From: Whitmania pigra
Taxonomy: Eukaryota; Annelida; Clitellata; Hirudinida; Haemopidae
DNA: 64,000 nucleotides
Assembly: GCA_021613335.1 (NCBI GenBank)
Contig: JAJTWR010000302.1
Coordinates: forward strand, 146,001 to 210,000
Reading direction: 5' to 3'
Shown one piece after another: positions 45,122-63,643 of this stretch. The position numbers and the translations under genes were made by a program. The notes beneath the pieces were generated by a model. It was not told the origin of the DNA. It searched no databases and saw nothing but the letters and a program-made list of their open reading frames with translations. Each line of letters starts with the position of its first letter. The first letter of the stretch is position 1.

Positions 45122-46750
45122 TCATGGGCTTCTTTGCGAGTTTTTCCTCTTCAATTGTTTTGGAGTGCTCGTTCTTGGTTTTACCGTGTCTCTTAACCTA
45201 ACTGAATTCCTTGCCGAAATTACGTCGTCTTCATGAAACCATCTTCTCAAAGCCGATCCGCGACGATTGCTCACTGGCGTTTCCCAATAGAGGCTGCTAT
45301 CTCGGTTTCTTGAGTTTTCTTCCCGAGTGTTTAGACGTCTGTCTTCAATGTGTACGACTGGACCAGCTTCGGGAGTGTTTTCTCCCCAACGGTTCCTTGT
45401 ACGTTCTTCCCGGGTGTTTAGACGTCTGTCTTCAATTTGCACGACTGGACTAGCTTCGGGAGTGTTATCTCCCCAACGGTTCCTTGTACGTTCTTCCCGG
45501 GTGTTTAGACGTCTGTCTTCAATTTGTACGACTGGACTAGCTTCGGGAGTGTTTTCTCCCCAACGGTTCCTTGTACGTTCTTCCCGGGTGTTTAGACGTC
45601 TGTCTTCAATTTGTACGACTGGACTAGCTTCGGGAGTGTTTTCTCCCCAACAGTTCCTTGTACGTTCTTCCCGGGTGTTTAGACGTCTGTCTTCAATGTG
45701 TACGACTGGACTAGCTTCAGGAGCGTTTTCTTCCCAATGGTTCCTTCGGTTTCTTGCACGTTCTTCCCGGGTGTTTAGACGTCTGTCTTCATTTTGAACG
45801 ACTGGACTAGCTTCGGGAGTGTTTTCTTTCCAAAGCGCTTGACGAGCAGATTCCTGACGTCTGAGTCCCATTGTCTGTCGTGATGCGTTAGGGGGTGACC
45901 CCCACATCACCTCCGAATATTCAAATGGATCGACGGTGTTGGTATTGGCAGAAGAATCGATACGTTGAGCTCTCAAAACTCTGGTTAGTGGTGGGTAATG
46001 TTCTCTCACCGGCGTCGATTCATCCGAAGAAGATATTTGATGATGCATGTAAAGATCTTCTCCTAATGCCGGTCGACGGTTTCTCGAGCTACCGAAATTT
46101 GAATGTCTGTTGTCGTTTCGAAAGCTTGAATGGCTTCGATGCTCATTTATGTAATATCGACCTCGTTCGTTAGAAGTGTTTCTGCTGTTGTTGTTGTTTT
46201 GAAAGTTGAACTGGTTTAAAACATCGCGAATGCGATCACGCCGACGCTCAAACCAATCAGTCGAGCCACTGATAATGCGTTCAAAAGATGAAAGCAATTC
46301 GTCACGTCTGATTTTCTTCACTTGAAACGTTTCGAAAGTCTTGTCGTCCTGGATACCGTGGTAAATTTCAGAGAACTCGTTCCTACACAAAGGACATTGA
46401 TTGGACGTATTTGACCAAACCGTGATGCAGTTGAAGCAGAAACTATGAAAACATGAGTCTAACAAGGCCTTGTTTTGTTTTTCGCAGAGACAAATAGAAC
46501 AATCAGCTTCTTTCTCGGGAGTTTTGTCTTTAACCTTTTCCACATTCGAAATCTTACTTGAAACTGGAGTTACAGAACCCTTGCATTGGAGACAACCGTC
46601 GGATGCTTGGGCTATTTCAAATAGACAATCGTGGCAAGATTCGTGCGAACAATCCACTAGGGTGATCTTCAGTATCATTACTTTGTTGCATATTTTGCAT
46701 TTTTCTGTATTCGTCAGAGACGATTCTAGTTTTTCGATTCGAAATAGCAT
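45122..46750 (-). CDS. Double-RING protein R6 with six 29-residue repeats
   Basis: A single-exon frame of 542 residues. RING 1 spans 18-56 (C18, C21, C34, H36, C39, C42, C53, C56), but CLQC replaces the usual CPxC. RING 2 spans 84-122 and is complete (C84, C87, C100, H102, C105, C108, C119, C122), followed by FSEIYHGIQDDKTFETF. Residues about 307-487 are six copies of a 29-residue unit (ENTPEASPVVQIEDRRLNTR then EERTRNRWG). The short C terminus is basic. The first 9 residues (MLFRIEKLE) and the DNA just upstream match R7, so R6 and R7 are recent duplicates in their N-terminal part. The repeat region is absent from R7. Confidence 0.85.
   Translation of the reverse strand: MLFRIEKLESSLTNTEKCKICNKVMILKITLVDCSHESCHDCLFEIAQASDGCLQCKGSVTPVSSKISNVEKVKDKTPEKEADCSICLCEKQNKALLDSCFHSFCFNCITVWSNTSNQCPLCRNEFSEIYHGIQDDKTFETFQVKKIRRDELLSSFERIISGSTDWFERRRDRIRDVLNQFNFQNNNNSRNTSNERGRYYINEHRSHSSFRNDNRHSNFGSSRNRRPALGEDLYMHHQISSSDESTPVREHYPPLTRVLRAQRIDSSANTNTVDPFEYSEVMWGSPPNASRQTMGLRRQESARQALWKENTPEASPVVQNEDRRLNTREERARNRRNHWEENAPEASPVVHIEDRRLNTREERTRNCWGENTPEASPVVQIEDRRLNTREERTRNRWGENTPEASPVVQIEDRRLNTREERTRNRWGDNTPEASPVVQIEDRRLNTREERTRNRWGENTPEAGPVVHIEDRRLNTREENSRNRDSSLYWETPVSNRRGSALRRWFHEDDVISARNSVRLRDTVKPRTSTPKQLKRKNSQRSP
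45290..45830 (-). repeat. Six tandem 87-bp coding repeats in R6
   Basis: Unit of about 87 bp (29 codons) repeated six times, with 90-99% visible identity between the central copies. The plus strand across the repeat is also open, as a consequence of the in-frame unit length. Confidence 0.92.
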
Positions 46751-49133
46751 ATTTCTGTTTCATAAAATATCTTCGACAAACCTTCTTAATGTTCTAAAAA
46801 GCTCCAATTCATAATCGCCGATATTTATCGGAATCGACATGCAAAGATTACAAATAGCATACCAAAAATAAAATCATAACGCATTGTGACCAAATTTATA
46901 ATATTAACATCATATTGTATAGTATAGATAGTATTGCCTATCATTTATTCTAATTCGAATATAGAGCAAATAATCTATCTGAAATAAATATAAAACAATA
47001 ATTTAAAAAAAAACATGATTAATAAAGTAGTTGAAACTGCGGGTCAAATATTTGTGAAAACGTTCTTAAGAACAATGAACGCTATTCCAATTGTTTAAAT
47101 AATTAATTTGATGGGAACCACCGAGACTTTGCAAACTTTCAATATTAAGCTTAATTCCTTTGGTAAACTTATTAATTTGTTTTATTAATCAACTATCTGC
47201 ATGAGATTTCTGGCGATGTCCGAGACAACATTAACCGTACAGATGGAGGTGTATTTTTCCGTCAAAGTAATGAATTATGTTTAATCGAATGGTTTTATTT
47301 GGTTCTATAAAGTACATCGTTAAAGTATTTTCGAACATACGACATTATAGGCTTTGCCAAATCAAGCATATACATGTGATTTCCAACTCGAAAGACACTG
47401 GCGTACTGCAGTGGCGGATGGTTGGAAGAGCCATGCGGCTTTCCAGTGATTTTTAAAATCTGAGTCAAAATTAAATAATTCTATTATCTTAATCCATATC
47501 TGTAAACAGGACCAAAGTAATGGGGTCGGTTCAAAAATAAACAGTTGAAGATTTGGGATCATCTTGGTGCCATGGATCTCATCTACCTTTCCTATATGGA
47601 GTACCCTGACGTCAAAATACCTTTCCAATGGGATAGCTTTATGAAAAGAGAAAGTGCCCGGTGGCCCGGCAGTTGTTGAGGGCTCACGTGAGTAAATATA
47701 AATAAAATATTTATATCAATAATTTCCAACTGGAGATCCAAGCAAAATATCCCCCACGATATCGATAACTTACGCCTGACTGAAATGTCAGTTTTCTCGT
47801 CATCCAAAAACACATTGATGCGATATTAAATAACAACTTCAAAATATTTCTACCTCGTACTGAGATATTATAAATAACTTATATTTTTAGTCCGTATGGC
47901 GCCTGAGATTTGTTGGATAGGATATTCATCGAAAGATGATTACAACCAATATTTCTATTCCAATAAATAATAAACATAAACATGTATTTCATCTCAAAAA
48001 ACCAAGGCAAATCAACTGCGGATGGAGAAGTGGAGGGTTACATGCAGCATCTTTTGTCGGTTCTAACAATTCAGAGTCTCTTAAAGGAAGTTTTTTACCC
48101 CATAAAAGGTGCATAAAATATCAAAAAAGATATTATGAATTTTATTTGACTAATAATCAATTAATAATAGTTTTGATATTCAACTTACATTAAACAATAA
48201 TGCATTGCTTTTACTTATTTATATTCATAAAACTTATCAGTTTAAATTTATCTTTAAACATATCTGTTTACCATTATTTACCAAGGTTTGTGCCAAAACA
48301 AAGCAACTTTGTCTGACGGAAGGAGAAAGGACTCGCCCGATGAATCTGGGTGACGGATTACGGAACCCAGCTTAAAATGTGTCATGCCAATTGGTGCAGG
48401 GGCTAATAACGCTCTGAAAAAGGAAAATTGCATCTACTCGGGGGGCAATTTTAACACGAAATGGGTAGATATGGCTGCAACATTAAACATTTTTTTGTTT
48501 ACGAAGTTAACATTTGTTATTGTTGATGTCTCATGGTCAGTAATCAACCTGGCATTTGAATGAATGTCATTCAAATAAATTTATTGCAAGTTCTGTCATT
48601 ACGATGAGGCTGTTTTTTGTTAAAGGAGTTAACATTTTTGACTGGAGACTGAAACATGTCATTGTCGTAATTAGAAAACTGCATCATCATATATTCAGTA
48701 CGTTTGTAGACGATAATGATTATGATGATGAATAAGGTTCTCATGTGCAGTAGGAGTCTCCCTCAGTTATTTACAGAAAAATACATTAGGCAGGACCAAA
48801 AAATCTTTTATAAACAACATGCCACAATTAGGAAGTGCATTTAAAACATTAAATTGAAAAACATTGCTTGAAAATGTTAAATTTTTCTCTCCAGTCCCTC
48901 ATTACTCCATTACCCTTCGAGTGAAAGTATATTTATATCTATTTCTTTATTAATGTCTTTTGCACAGCTAGATGATTAGGACAGTGTCCTGAGATTTGAG
49001 ATGCCACCATGTTACTAATAATAAAACTATAAGAAAAATTTTCTATATTCAAAAGAAATTGATTCCTAATTTCACTCTTTAGGTAATGGAAGGAAAATAT
49101 AAACAAACAAGACTGTCGTGATATGAATGGAAA
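46751..49133. other. Intergenic between R7 and R6
   Basis: About 2.4 kb. The minus strand at about 47362-47813 has two overlapping open stretches in different frames (LPGHRALSLFIKLSHWKG, then KVDEIHGTKMIPNLQLF). They have a protein-like composition but no start, domain or splice pattern I can support; this may be a decayed coding fragment. The rest is AT-rich, with a slightly GC-richer patch at 48300-48470. Confidence 0.4.
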
Positions 49134-50462
49134 TTATAGTTTATTGTTTTTAATACCGGTATAGAAACATTTAGCCTTATTAGTAAACTGAATGAACCTG
49201 TTTAGGAAAGCCTGTCTAAGGCCATCATTTGATGATGACACTGGTTCCTGAGGAATCTCGGGATTACCTTTTACTCCGTCATCGTCATTGAGATGTGACG
49301 GATTCGGAGAAGTCCGAGTAGTCGTTCCGTTACGATCGCCGCTTTCCGAGCCGTTTGACAGACGTCTTGGCCGTCTTGTTGGCGATCGCTTTGATAGTTT
49401 CACAGTTTTTCTCCTCTCGCTTGAATTATTTTCAAAAACTCTGCGAACTCTTGGAGTGCTGTTTGGCATTGTTGCCTCCTCACTTGCAAGTTGTTCTTCG
49501 GGTGCACGATGACGTACTGTAAAACGTACTTGTTTCGTTCTAGTCGCAGCTTGACTTTGGCGTGTTAATGGCACTCTAGAGGTATTCTGAATGACTGAAC
49601 TGTCTTCAGAATCGGACGAAGTCCTTCTTCTGAAAGATCTTTCGCCAAAAAATTCTTTAAAGGAAGGTCCACTCTGTCCGGTTTCCATCGAGCTGCCTAA
49701 TAAGTTGGGACGTGACGATCTGGCTGCAGATATGTCACCTCGATCATCTCTTCTCCGTGCACCTCGTCTTGTGTCTTGATGTCTTAAGAGATCCGAATCC
49801 TTTGGCCGACTGTCGTTATTTTGAACGACCGAACGGTTTTGAGCAACATGCCAAAAGGTTCGAACTGGCTCATTACGAACGATTCTGTTATCATGGTGAT
49901 CATGTTCGATCCTGTAATCGCCTCTGTTTCTGTTGCGCATCTTGTCTAACAACCTGTTTAGTCTCAAATGTGCCTCCTCCGTATTAAATATATCACTGTA
50001 ATCAGTGCTAAAGGGAGAAGTGCCCTCGTTTGTCCAGGGTCTTTTAAGTCGAAACGTTTCGAAGGTATTGTCGTCCTTGATGTCATGGTATATTTCAGAG
50101 AATACATTCCTACACAATGGACATTCTCTGGCCGTTTTTGACCAATCAGTGATGCACTTGAAACAGAAACTATGAAAACACGAACCTACCATGGCCTTGT
50201 TTTGCTTTTCGCCAAGACAAATGGAACACTCAGCATCTCTCTCGAGAGTTTTGTCTTCGGGCTTCTCCATATTTAAATCCCTTTTCGAGTCCTTGCATTG
50301 GAGACAATCGTCGGATGTTTGGATTATTTCATATAGACAATCGTAGCATAATTCATGCGAACAATCCACAAGGGTGATCTTCATTAACATTCCTTTCTTG
50401 CATAGTTTGCATCGTTCTGCATTCGTCGGAGATGGTCCTAGCTTTTCGATTCGAAATAGCAT
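49134..50462 (-). CDS. Double-RING protein R7, predicted E3 ubiquitin ligase
   Basis: A single-exon frame of 442 residues. RING 1 spans 18-56 (C18, C21, C34, H36, C39, C42, C53, C56; CLQC at the end as in R6). RING 2 spans 79-117 (C79, C82, C95, H97, C100, C103, C114, C117), followed by FSEIYHDIKDDNTFETF. The linker between the RINGs is shorter than in R6. The tail is Arg/Ser/Asp-rich, with a basic stretch KLSKRSPTRRPRRLSNGSES that could act as a nuclear signal (inference). There is no internal repeat. The start MLFRIEKL and the bases around it match R6. This is the last member of the cluster. Confidence 0.85.
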   Translation of the reverse strand: MLFRIEKLGPSPTNAERCKLCKKGMLMKITLVDCSHELCYDCLYEIIQTSDDCLQCKDSKRDLNMEKPEDKTLERDAECSICLGEKQNKAMVGSCFHSFCFKCITDWSKTARECPLCRNVFSEIYHDIKDDNTFETFRLKRPWTNEGTSPFSTDYSDIFNTEEAHLRLNRLLDKMRNRNRGDYRIEHDHHDNRIVRNEPVRTFWHVAQNRSVVQNNDSRPKDSDLLRHQDTRRGARRRDDRGDISAARSSRPNLLGSSMETGQSGPSFKEFFGERSFRRRTSSDSEDSSVIQNTSRVPLTRQSQAATRTKQVRFTVRHRAPEEQLASEEATMPNSTPRVRRVFENNSSERRKTVKLSKRSPTRRPRRLSNGSESGDRNGTTTRTSPNPSHLNDDDGVKGNPEIPQEPVSSSNDGLRQAFLNRFIQFTNKAKCFYTGIKNNKL

Positions 50463-51630
50463 AGTTCTATTTCATAAAGTATCTATTATAAACCTTGCGA
50501 TTGTTGAAAATACATACATTAAGTTTCGCCCATATTTACGAAATCGACCAAAGATTACAAACAGCACATTAAAAAATAATCATTAAACTTTAAAATATAA
50601 AAATTATTAATTACAAGTATTTTTTATTGCCTTTTCTACATTGAACATAGCGCTGATAAACTATCTGAAACAAATATATAATAACAATAATAACAAACAT
50701 GAATAAGACCTTTCCTACGACCAATAAAACTTGAAATTGTAACGGCCTTCCCTGATTTTAGACTAAACGCAAAATAAGGTCATCTCATATTTTACGAGGG
50801 TTTCCTCCCTCCCCTGAATTTTGGCTAGAAGCAAAAAGAGTTCGTCTTTTCAAGCTGTGCATGGATTTGCCCCTCTTGGGAAAAGCTGAAATAACGTCCC
50901 TGTTAGGTGTAAACTTTTAGGACAAAGTTTATCAGTAGATTTTAGCTTTTTTTCTTAGACTTTTTATGACGGGGGTCATGGCCCTCTTCGAGCCAGCTGC
51001 TTTAGTCCGCCATTGAGTGGGGATATTACAAACTAAATACGGGTCTTCTTAATCGCTGCACATAGCTGTTACGTTAAGTCTTTGAGGACATTTATTTTTA
51101 GTAGTCACTGATGTCTGAAAATTACTCTTCAAACATTTCGCAAAATTTGTGTAATGTCAATGTTTGTTCTAGAAAGGGGGGGGGGGGGGTGGGGGGCAAA
51201 CTCTCACATAACTTGAGGATATGATTTTTTTGCTTGAACAAGTTTAATGGACTTGAAGTTACATGAGTAACATGCTAACGGTAATATGACAATTATTACA
51301 GGGTTGAAGTCATGACATATTTTGAAAAAATTAGCGGGAAATAATATTAGGAAAATTGTTTATTAAAATAATGCAAAGAGGATTTTATTAGTGAATGTTA
51401 TTATTAGCGGTTAGAAACAAATTAGTGCACAAACAAACCATCGCTTGAACGTTTTTGGGATAATGTCACATAGACTAAGTTGTTACGATTATTAAACAAA
51501 TTCAGCTCATGTACATTTAAACAATTTTAGGTCTATTATTAAATAAATATCTGATGTATTTTAATGAATAGCAATTATTACATAAGTAGGTACTTCCCAA
51601 TAAAAAAGCTTGTATAAATGTGCAAGATAA
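50463..51630. other. Intergenic, with a poly-G tract
   Basis: R7 promoter side and about 1 kb of unassigned sequence. A nearly pure G run lies at about 51175-51197. No gene seen. Confidence 0.5.
51175..51197 (+). repeat. Poly-G tract
   Basis: About 22 G residues interrupted by one T, the only such tract in this AT-rich window. On the plus strand it could form a G-quadruplex. Confidence 0.9.
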
Positions 51631-52053
51631 TTAACACTTTAAAATGAAATACTTATAATTAATTACTAAAATTTCGATTAAAAACCAATTAGAATGCACA
51701 TACCTTTTTTCTAAAATTATTGGACGAAAACTTCCTTTTCTTGTTTGCTCTTCCATTGTTCGGGCGTGGTATTCTCGTTTCTGGTTTTGCGACCCCATTT
51801 GCGTATAATTAACCATGCAAAACGACGCTGGTGAATACGTTGATATGTACATCCCGAGAAAATGGTAAATGAAGTCGATATTAAATTCGTAATAAATCCA
51901 TCCTCGAACCCAGCCCTCGATTTGCAGATCATCGACTAATAATCGAAACATGTTTTTAACTAGCATGTTTTTAATTTTTAGCTCGGCAAGCAACAGAATA
52001 ATTGCTGCTAAAGACCATGCTGCCATCCAAATTAACTTGGTGGAGGTGAGCAT
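51631..52053 (-). CDS. Uncertain small membrane protein
   Basis: An open frame of 140 residues, starting with a hydrophobic segment (WMAAWSLAAIILLLAEL) that would fit a signal anchor, followed by an aromatic-rich stretch and then a basic segment. I do not recognise it. Support is only frame length and a plausible N-terminal membrane helix; the composition is AT-driven and no splice pattern or homologue was seen. Its ATG lies 77 bp from that of the candidate at 52131 on the other strand, so the two could share a promoter. Confidence 0.25.
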   Translation of the reverse strand: MLTSTKLIWMAAWSLAAIILLLAELKIKNMLVKNMFRLLVDDLQIEGWVRGWIYYEFNIDFIYHFLGMYISTYSPASFCMVNYTQMGSQNQKREYHARTMEEQTRKGSFRPIILEKRYVHSNWFLIEILVINYKYFILKC

Positions 52054-52130
52054 TAAAAATACTTTAGCATCTGATAAAAACTTGATTAGTAAGACAAATA
52101 TGGCGCTGAAGTGAAAGCTTACTGCTGTCG

Positions 52131-52949
52131 ATGTTCATGGCTGAATATGTTCATGATATGCAGGTCGATGAGAAAGGCAGAATGACTGGGCAACACAAGA
52201 CTTATGCAGTCTCTGGTGACATCAGGAGGATGGTATGTCCAGCCTCTTTATGTCACAAATTAGTTTAATCTAACATTAATATGTGTCCATTTTTTGGAAG
52301 ACCTAATCCAGGCTAATCTTAAAAGTTTCACTATTTTCTGTTGCATTGTATTGGTGCCCCTCGAATGGGCTATTCATTCTCGTACTGTCTAGTGTTACTC
52401 GTTGAGGAGTTGACCTCGTTTTCTCAGTGAGGTTTATGATTGCTATGTTTCAGGGCGAGTCGGATGATTCACTCAACAACTTGTGCAAGAGGGACGGAAT
52501 TCTTCCAAAGTATGTTCAGTGGATGTGATTTTGTTTAGTTTGGACATTTTTGGCAGTTTGACTGAGCATCGTGACAGTTTTTGTACCATGTACATGGTTT
52601 CATGGCTTAACAAAACATGATCATTCATTTGTCAATATCGCACTTGCAAGCAACCTCGTGGCAAACAAGTTTCATTCAGAGTACTGTTTTAGAACAAACC
52701 AGATTTTGCCATTAAAAACTTCTACTTAATTTGGAATTATTCATTATACAATGTTCTGTTGCATGTTTATCAACAAATTCTCTATTTTTCACTTTAGGAG
52801 CTTCTGATTGTCCCCTGCTAGATTGAGAGACTGAATGTTGTTTCTAAGCAGAAATAAATTCTAAAACTTGCTTCTCAGTCTCTGTTCACTTTTCCAGCAC
52901 TTCAATCGACCGATTGGCATTCAAAAAGGGCTTCCGGGTCTTTTCATAG
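52131..52949 (+). CDS. Candidate small three-exon gene, unknown function
   Basis: Exons 52131-52232, 52454-52509 and 52898-52949 join in phase through good sites (ATG/GTATGT, TTTCAG/GGCGAG, AAA/GTATGT, TTCCAG/CACTTC) to a protein of about 69 residues. It contains GQHKTYAVSGDIRRMGESDD, then SLNNLCKRDGILPN, then AFKKGFRVFS. The composition is that of a normal soluble protein rather than repeat translation. The stop TAG in exon 3 overlaps another GTAACG donor, and a second frame of exon 3 is also open, so it may instead be the middle of a longer gene. I do not recognise the family. Confidence 0.4.
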
Positions 52950-55900
52950 GTAACGTCCTAATCGGCAGTTTAACCTCAAAATGCATGCTCAATTTTACCA
53001 GGGGGTTCTATCTTTGCCATTAGTGTATTATTGGGTAGACTGGGGAATGGTGGACGGGTGTGGTCAGAGGCTCATGGTTTTGTTTTGCTGGGTGCATCCT
53101 TACCAACCCACAGCGTGCTAGCCCAAGAGGGACCCAGGAGTGAGACTCGAACATGTCGGTTCAGTGGTAGTGTCTTTCTGTCGAGGTTGCCACATGCAGG
53201 AGCCGATTGCCAACATAACGACTGTAAAAGGAAAGTGAGTAGAACGACGATGTTGCCGGCTGCCTGGGATTATGCAGACACGGCGAAGAGATGCAGCGGA
53301 AAGTGACCAAAGCCCCGTTTGCTCGAGTAGAGCGATGGCAACTAAATGTTGCGAAGAGGAGGGAGACTCAAGTTCTTTTTGAGTGGAGCTGTTTGCAAAT
53401 ACTAGTGTTCCCGAACAGCGTTTAGGTCTGCTGCACCTATGCGGGGTTCTCTGACGACAACCACAAACAAGTGCAGCAGTGACAGTAGCGATGACGGCTG
53501 CAATTCTTCGAAAGAATCCCAAGTGCAGCAGCGATCAGAGCCGTCAGGGATGCTACCCGCGAACGAGAATTCTTAATCATTGCCGTCATCATTGTTATGT
53601 GTGCCAGGCCGACGACGTGTTGACAAAACTGAATGAATGAACGAAAAAAGAAAGAGATGAGTGACCACGATGATGAGCAAAGTTTGAAGGGCCAACAGTA
53701 GAAATGTCCGTCCACAACAACAACAACAACAACAACTATGGGGAAGAATTAGGATTGCTAGAATTACTTCAACACGTCCTCGCTAAATCCGACCGAATTT
53801 CACGTAAGGCTAAACACGCATCGGATTCAACATCTCGATGGCCCTGTCGAGTTTAGCGACTCAAACAACAACACTGAAGACCAAACAGATCGACAACGTT
53901 GGCAACAATCGTAAATTAAATTCAACATTGTGTCACATAATTACTAACAAACAAATACATAATAGTTTCGAAGCATAATTACAATCTACATCAACCCCTC
54001 GTCACTGTCGTCATCGATAGAAGGTAAAGCTTGTATTTACACGAACGATTGGCGACGTTGAAACCTTAAGTTTAAGTTGCATTCAGACCGAGGAAAAAAT
54101 GCACGGGTCCGGGGTCAGTTTGACTGACAGCCCGGGCAGAGGATTAAGTGGACTTGCGACCGCGGTTCATGTGGGCAGGTGCACACCAACAGAGGGTGGA
54201 AAACCGAGGAAACAATATCGTGAACAAATTCAAGTATCTAGACAAACTGGTTGCTCGTCTCCGGCTGCAAAAGCATTAGCTGCAGCTACCACCGCGACCG
54301 CTTTTACCACAACTACTGCCTGACAGTGGAATGTATCTGGTAGCGCCGAGACGAACGCCTACAGGAAAGTAGAGGATCAGGTACAATCTGAGTGGTTACG
54401 ATGAAACTAAGCCATGCTACAAGGAAGTCAACAATTATCGATAACTATAATAAGTAATAGCAGCTTAATGATAGCTTAATGTATTAAAATTATGAATTAC
54501 ACATTCAAATACGATGATTGATGACAAAACGGCTCGAGCAGAGCCACTGCAAATAGTGCCAAATCTTGCAGGATTCCCTTGGCGTCTGCGAGAAACAGGA
54601 GCGCAAACTCCGACAGAAATTCAAGCCAATTCCTTCAATGTGACAGGTAGCTATGGAAACCGATGCAAACAATCCACGAACCGAGCGAGAGTCGGACGCA
54701 CGCGCAACCATCCTACCGCATCGAGGAGATGGAGAGAGACACAAGTTCTCGGGTGAACGAACGAGAGATAAAAAAATAAAAGCTAGAGTGAATCCGAACA
54801 ACAGCATCACTGGCGACGATGTCTTCATCTTGTTGGCCGTATGAGGCATGAGGCATGCTAGACAAGACTCGAACAACTCATTCATCTTCAAAGAATCCCT
54901 GTTCGACAATCATTGTGGTGTTGTCGATGATGACGATGAAAACACATTTAACGAGCATGCTGTTGCCCGATGGAGTGATGGGCCGAGGACGACTCGTCGC
55001 CATAGTAACAATGCCACATACGGTAACAACCAGCTACCAGAAGGGAAATTCCTAAAATCACAGATGCAAGCAGTGACTCCGTACAAGATGTCATGAAAAG
55101 CTCCAATCGTAGGATTATGGAAAACTACAAGGTTGTTGTGGATCTTTCCACCACACAGGCAAAATCACATTCGAGCAAAATAGGGTCGCCATTGCCCGGG
55201 TTTAAACCGGCTCGTGCCGCCCTATGATCGGCATCAATGACATCGACCAATTAAAATGCCAAGCAGCTACCATTTCTAGGTCAAGTAGAGTTTATTGGGT
55301 CGAATCGAAGCGGAATCCACGCTCATTGGTTCGCAGGCAGATTATTAAAACCATTATGCAGAAAAAAGTTAAAGTTAAAGACTAACTTTTAACATTAATA
55401 AAAGCAATAATAATAATAATTTATTTATTATTAGGTAAATAAAAGCAGACGTACTTGAAATGAGAGACAGAATAAAGTCGCTCGTCGATGCGAAAACACG
55501 GGAGTATTGGAAATTATACAAACCTCATCTATACACGGTTTACCGCTGTTAAGAGCAAGCGAGCAAACACGCAATCACAAGTTCACACACTCACAGACAT
55601 CAGGAGACATTAAGTATTACTTCATATTAATTTACATTTACTTAATAATTGGGATTAATAAAAAATAAATAAATAAAAAAATAAATAAATAAAAAAATAA
55701 AAAAATAAAGAGAACCATACGGAGGAGAGACTGTACATCTGAAGGTTGAACCAGAATGTCAACAATAAGTGATCACTGATTCGAATTAAAAAGCCATCAT
55801 CATCATCATCATTACCACCATCACCGTCGTCATCATAATCAGCATCACCGTCATCATTATCAGCATCACGGTCGTCATCATTATCAGCATCATCGAAACA

Positions 55901-55970
55901 GTAATAATTGAAAATGCAAAGTCGATGCTCTAGTTTGAGCTTTAGCCTGGTTCTCTCCTCCACAATAACC

Positions 55971-56020
<50 letters not shown>

Positions 56021-56898
56021 AAAAATAATGAAAGTAATGACGACGATAGTAATGATAAAAATAACAACAAAATTGCGTGATGACAACGATACAAACCATT
56101 CGAAATGATGCAGCACAAAGCATCTTCAAGAGCCTACAAATTCCTACCTCCGAAGCCTCGATGCCCGACTCTCTGATCATCGTGACACAACGATCGACAA
56201 GTCCTCGGCAAAGAAAAAGAAGGAATTTAGAAATTAAAATTCAAGAAAGACAAGTCCAAAGCAACAAAATGATGAAATTGATTCTTCACAATTGATTCAG
56301 AATTTCGAGGAAATGAAAAAAAAAAATAAAAAATAAAAATATAAAAACAAGATAATGAAAACGGAACGACGAATTAAAAAGTGCAAACGATGTCGATCCG
56401 AAGATTTGTCGAATGGAAACAAAACGGAGTCTTCAAAGCCTCGAGCTCTCCGAGACGGTCGTCCGGGAAATTTTAAAGTTCGAACAAATGTTTCATTTCG
56501 CTTTTTTTTTGAGTGCCGTAAATTTTGGGCGTAAAAAACAGAAAGCTTACAAGACAATTATTGAGACCATGATGGCAGATGAGAAGGAACGTTGACTATC
56601 TATAACAATGCATTTCAGTCTCCCATTCAATCAATCAATCAATCAACCAACCAATCAATAGGACGTCATTTTCGATCGATCGAACAGGAGCACGATCGAC
56701 ATGCAGCACGCACTCCCCAACGGTTCACCCCAAAACCACGACGAGCGAGGTCGGAGGGGCAGGTCCGGTCGAAAGTTGCGAACGATCGGAAAGAAGAAGA
56801 AACTCTGACATGATGCGGCAGCGGTAGTTTAAGATCGACGAAGCTGCACGGGCCTCCGGGATAGTAGCGGGCGAGACGTCCGTCGGGGTACGTTCGAC
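52950..56898. other. Intergenic between the 52-kb candidate and the MARK 3' end
   Basis: About 3.9 kb. 53030-54800 is noticeably more GC-rich than the rest of the intergenic DNA, with several short frames on both strands that have no consistent coding signal. At 54660-54760 there is a GC-rich stretch that could be an old repeat. (AAT)n arrays are at 55967-56040 and ATC arrays at 55797-55890. The part nearest 56900 is probably MARK 3' UTR. No gene is supported. Confidence 0.45.

Positions 56899-63643
<6,745 letters not shown>

Noticed and set aside
45327..45797. Plus-strand frame of 156 codons opposite R6
   Set aside because: It is the antisense shadow of the 87-bp coding repeat; it has no domain and stops outside the array.
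53031..55096. Several 60-134 codon frames on both strands in the GC-richer intergenic stretch
   Set aside because: Overlapping frames on both strands, no splice continuity, no domain. A peptide of the form MVARASDSRS at about 54700 is a common by-product of repeats and was not taken as coding.
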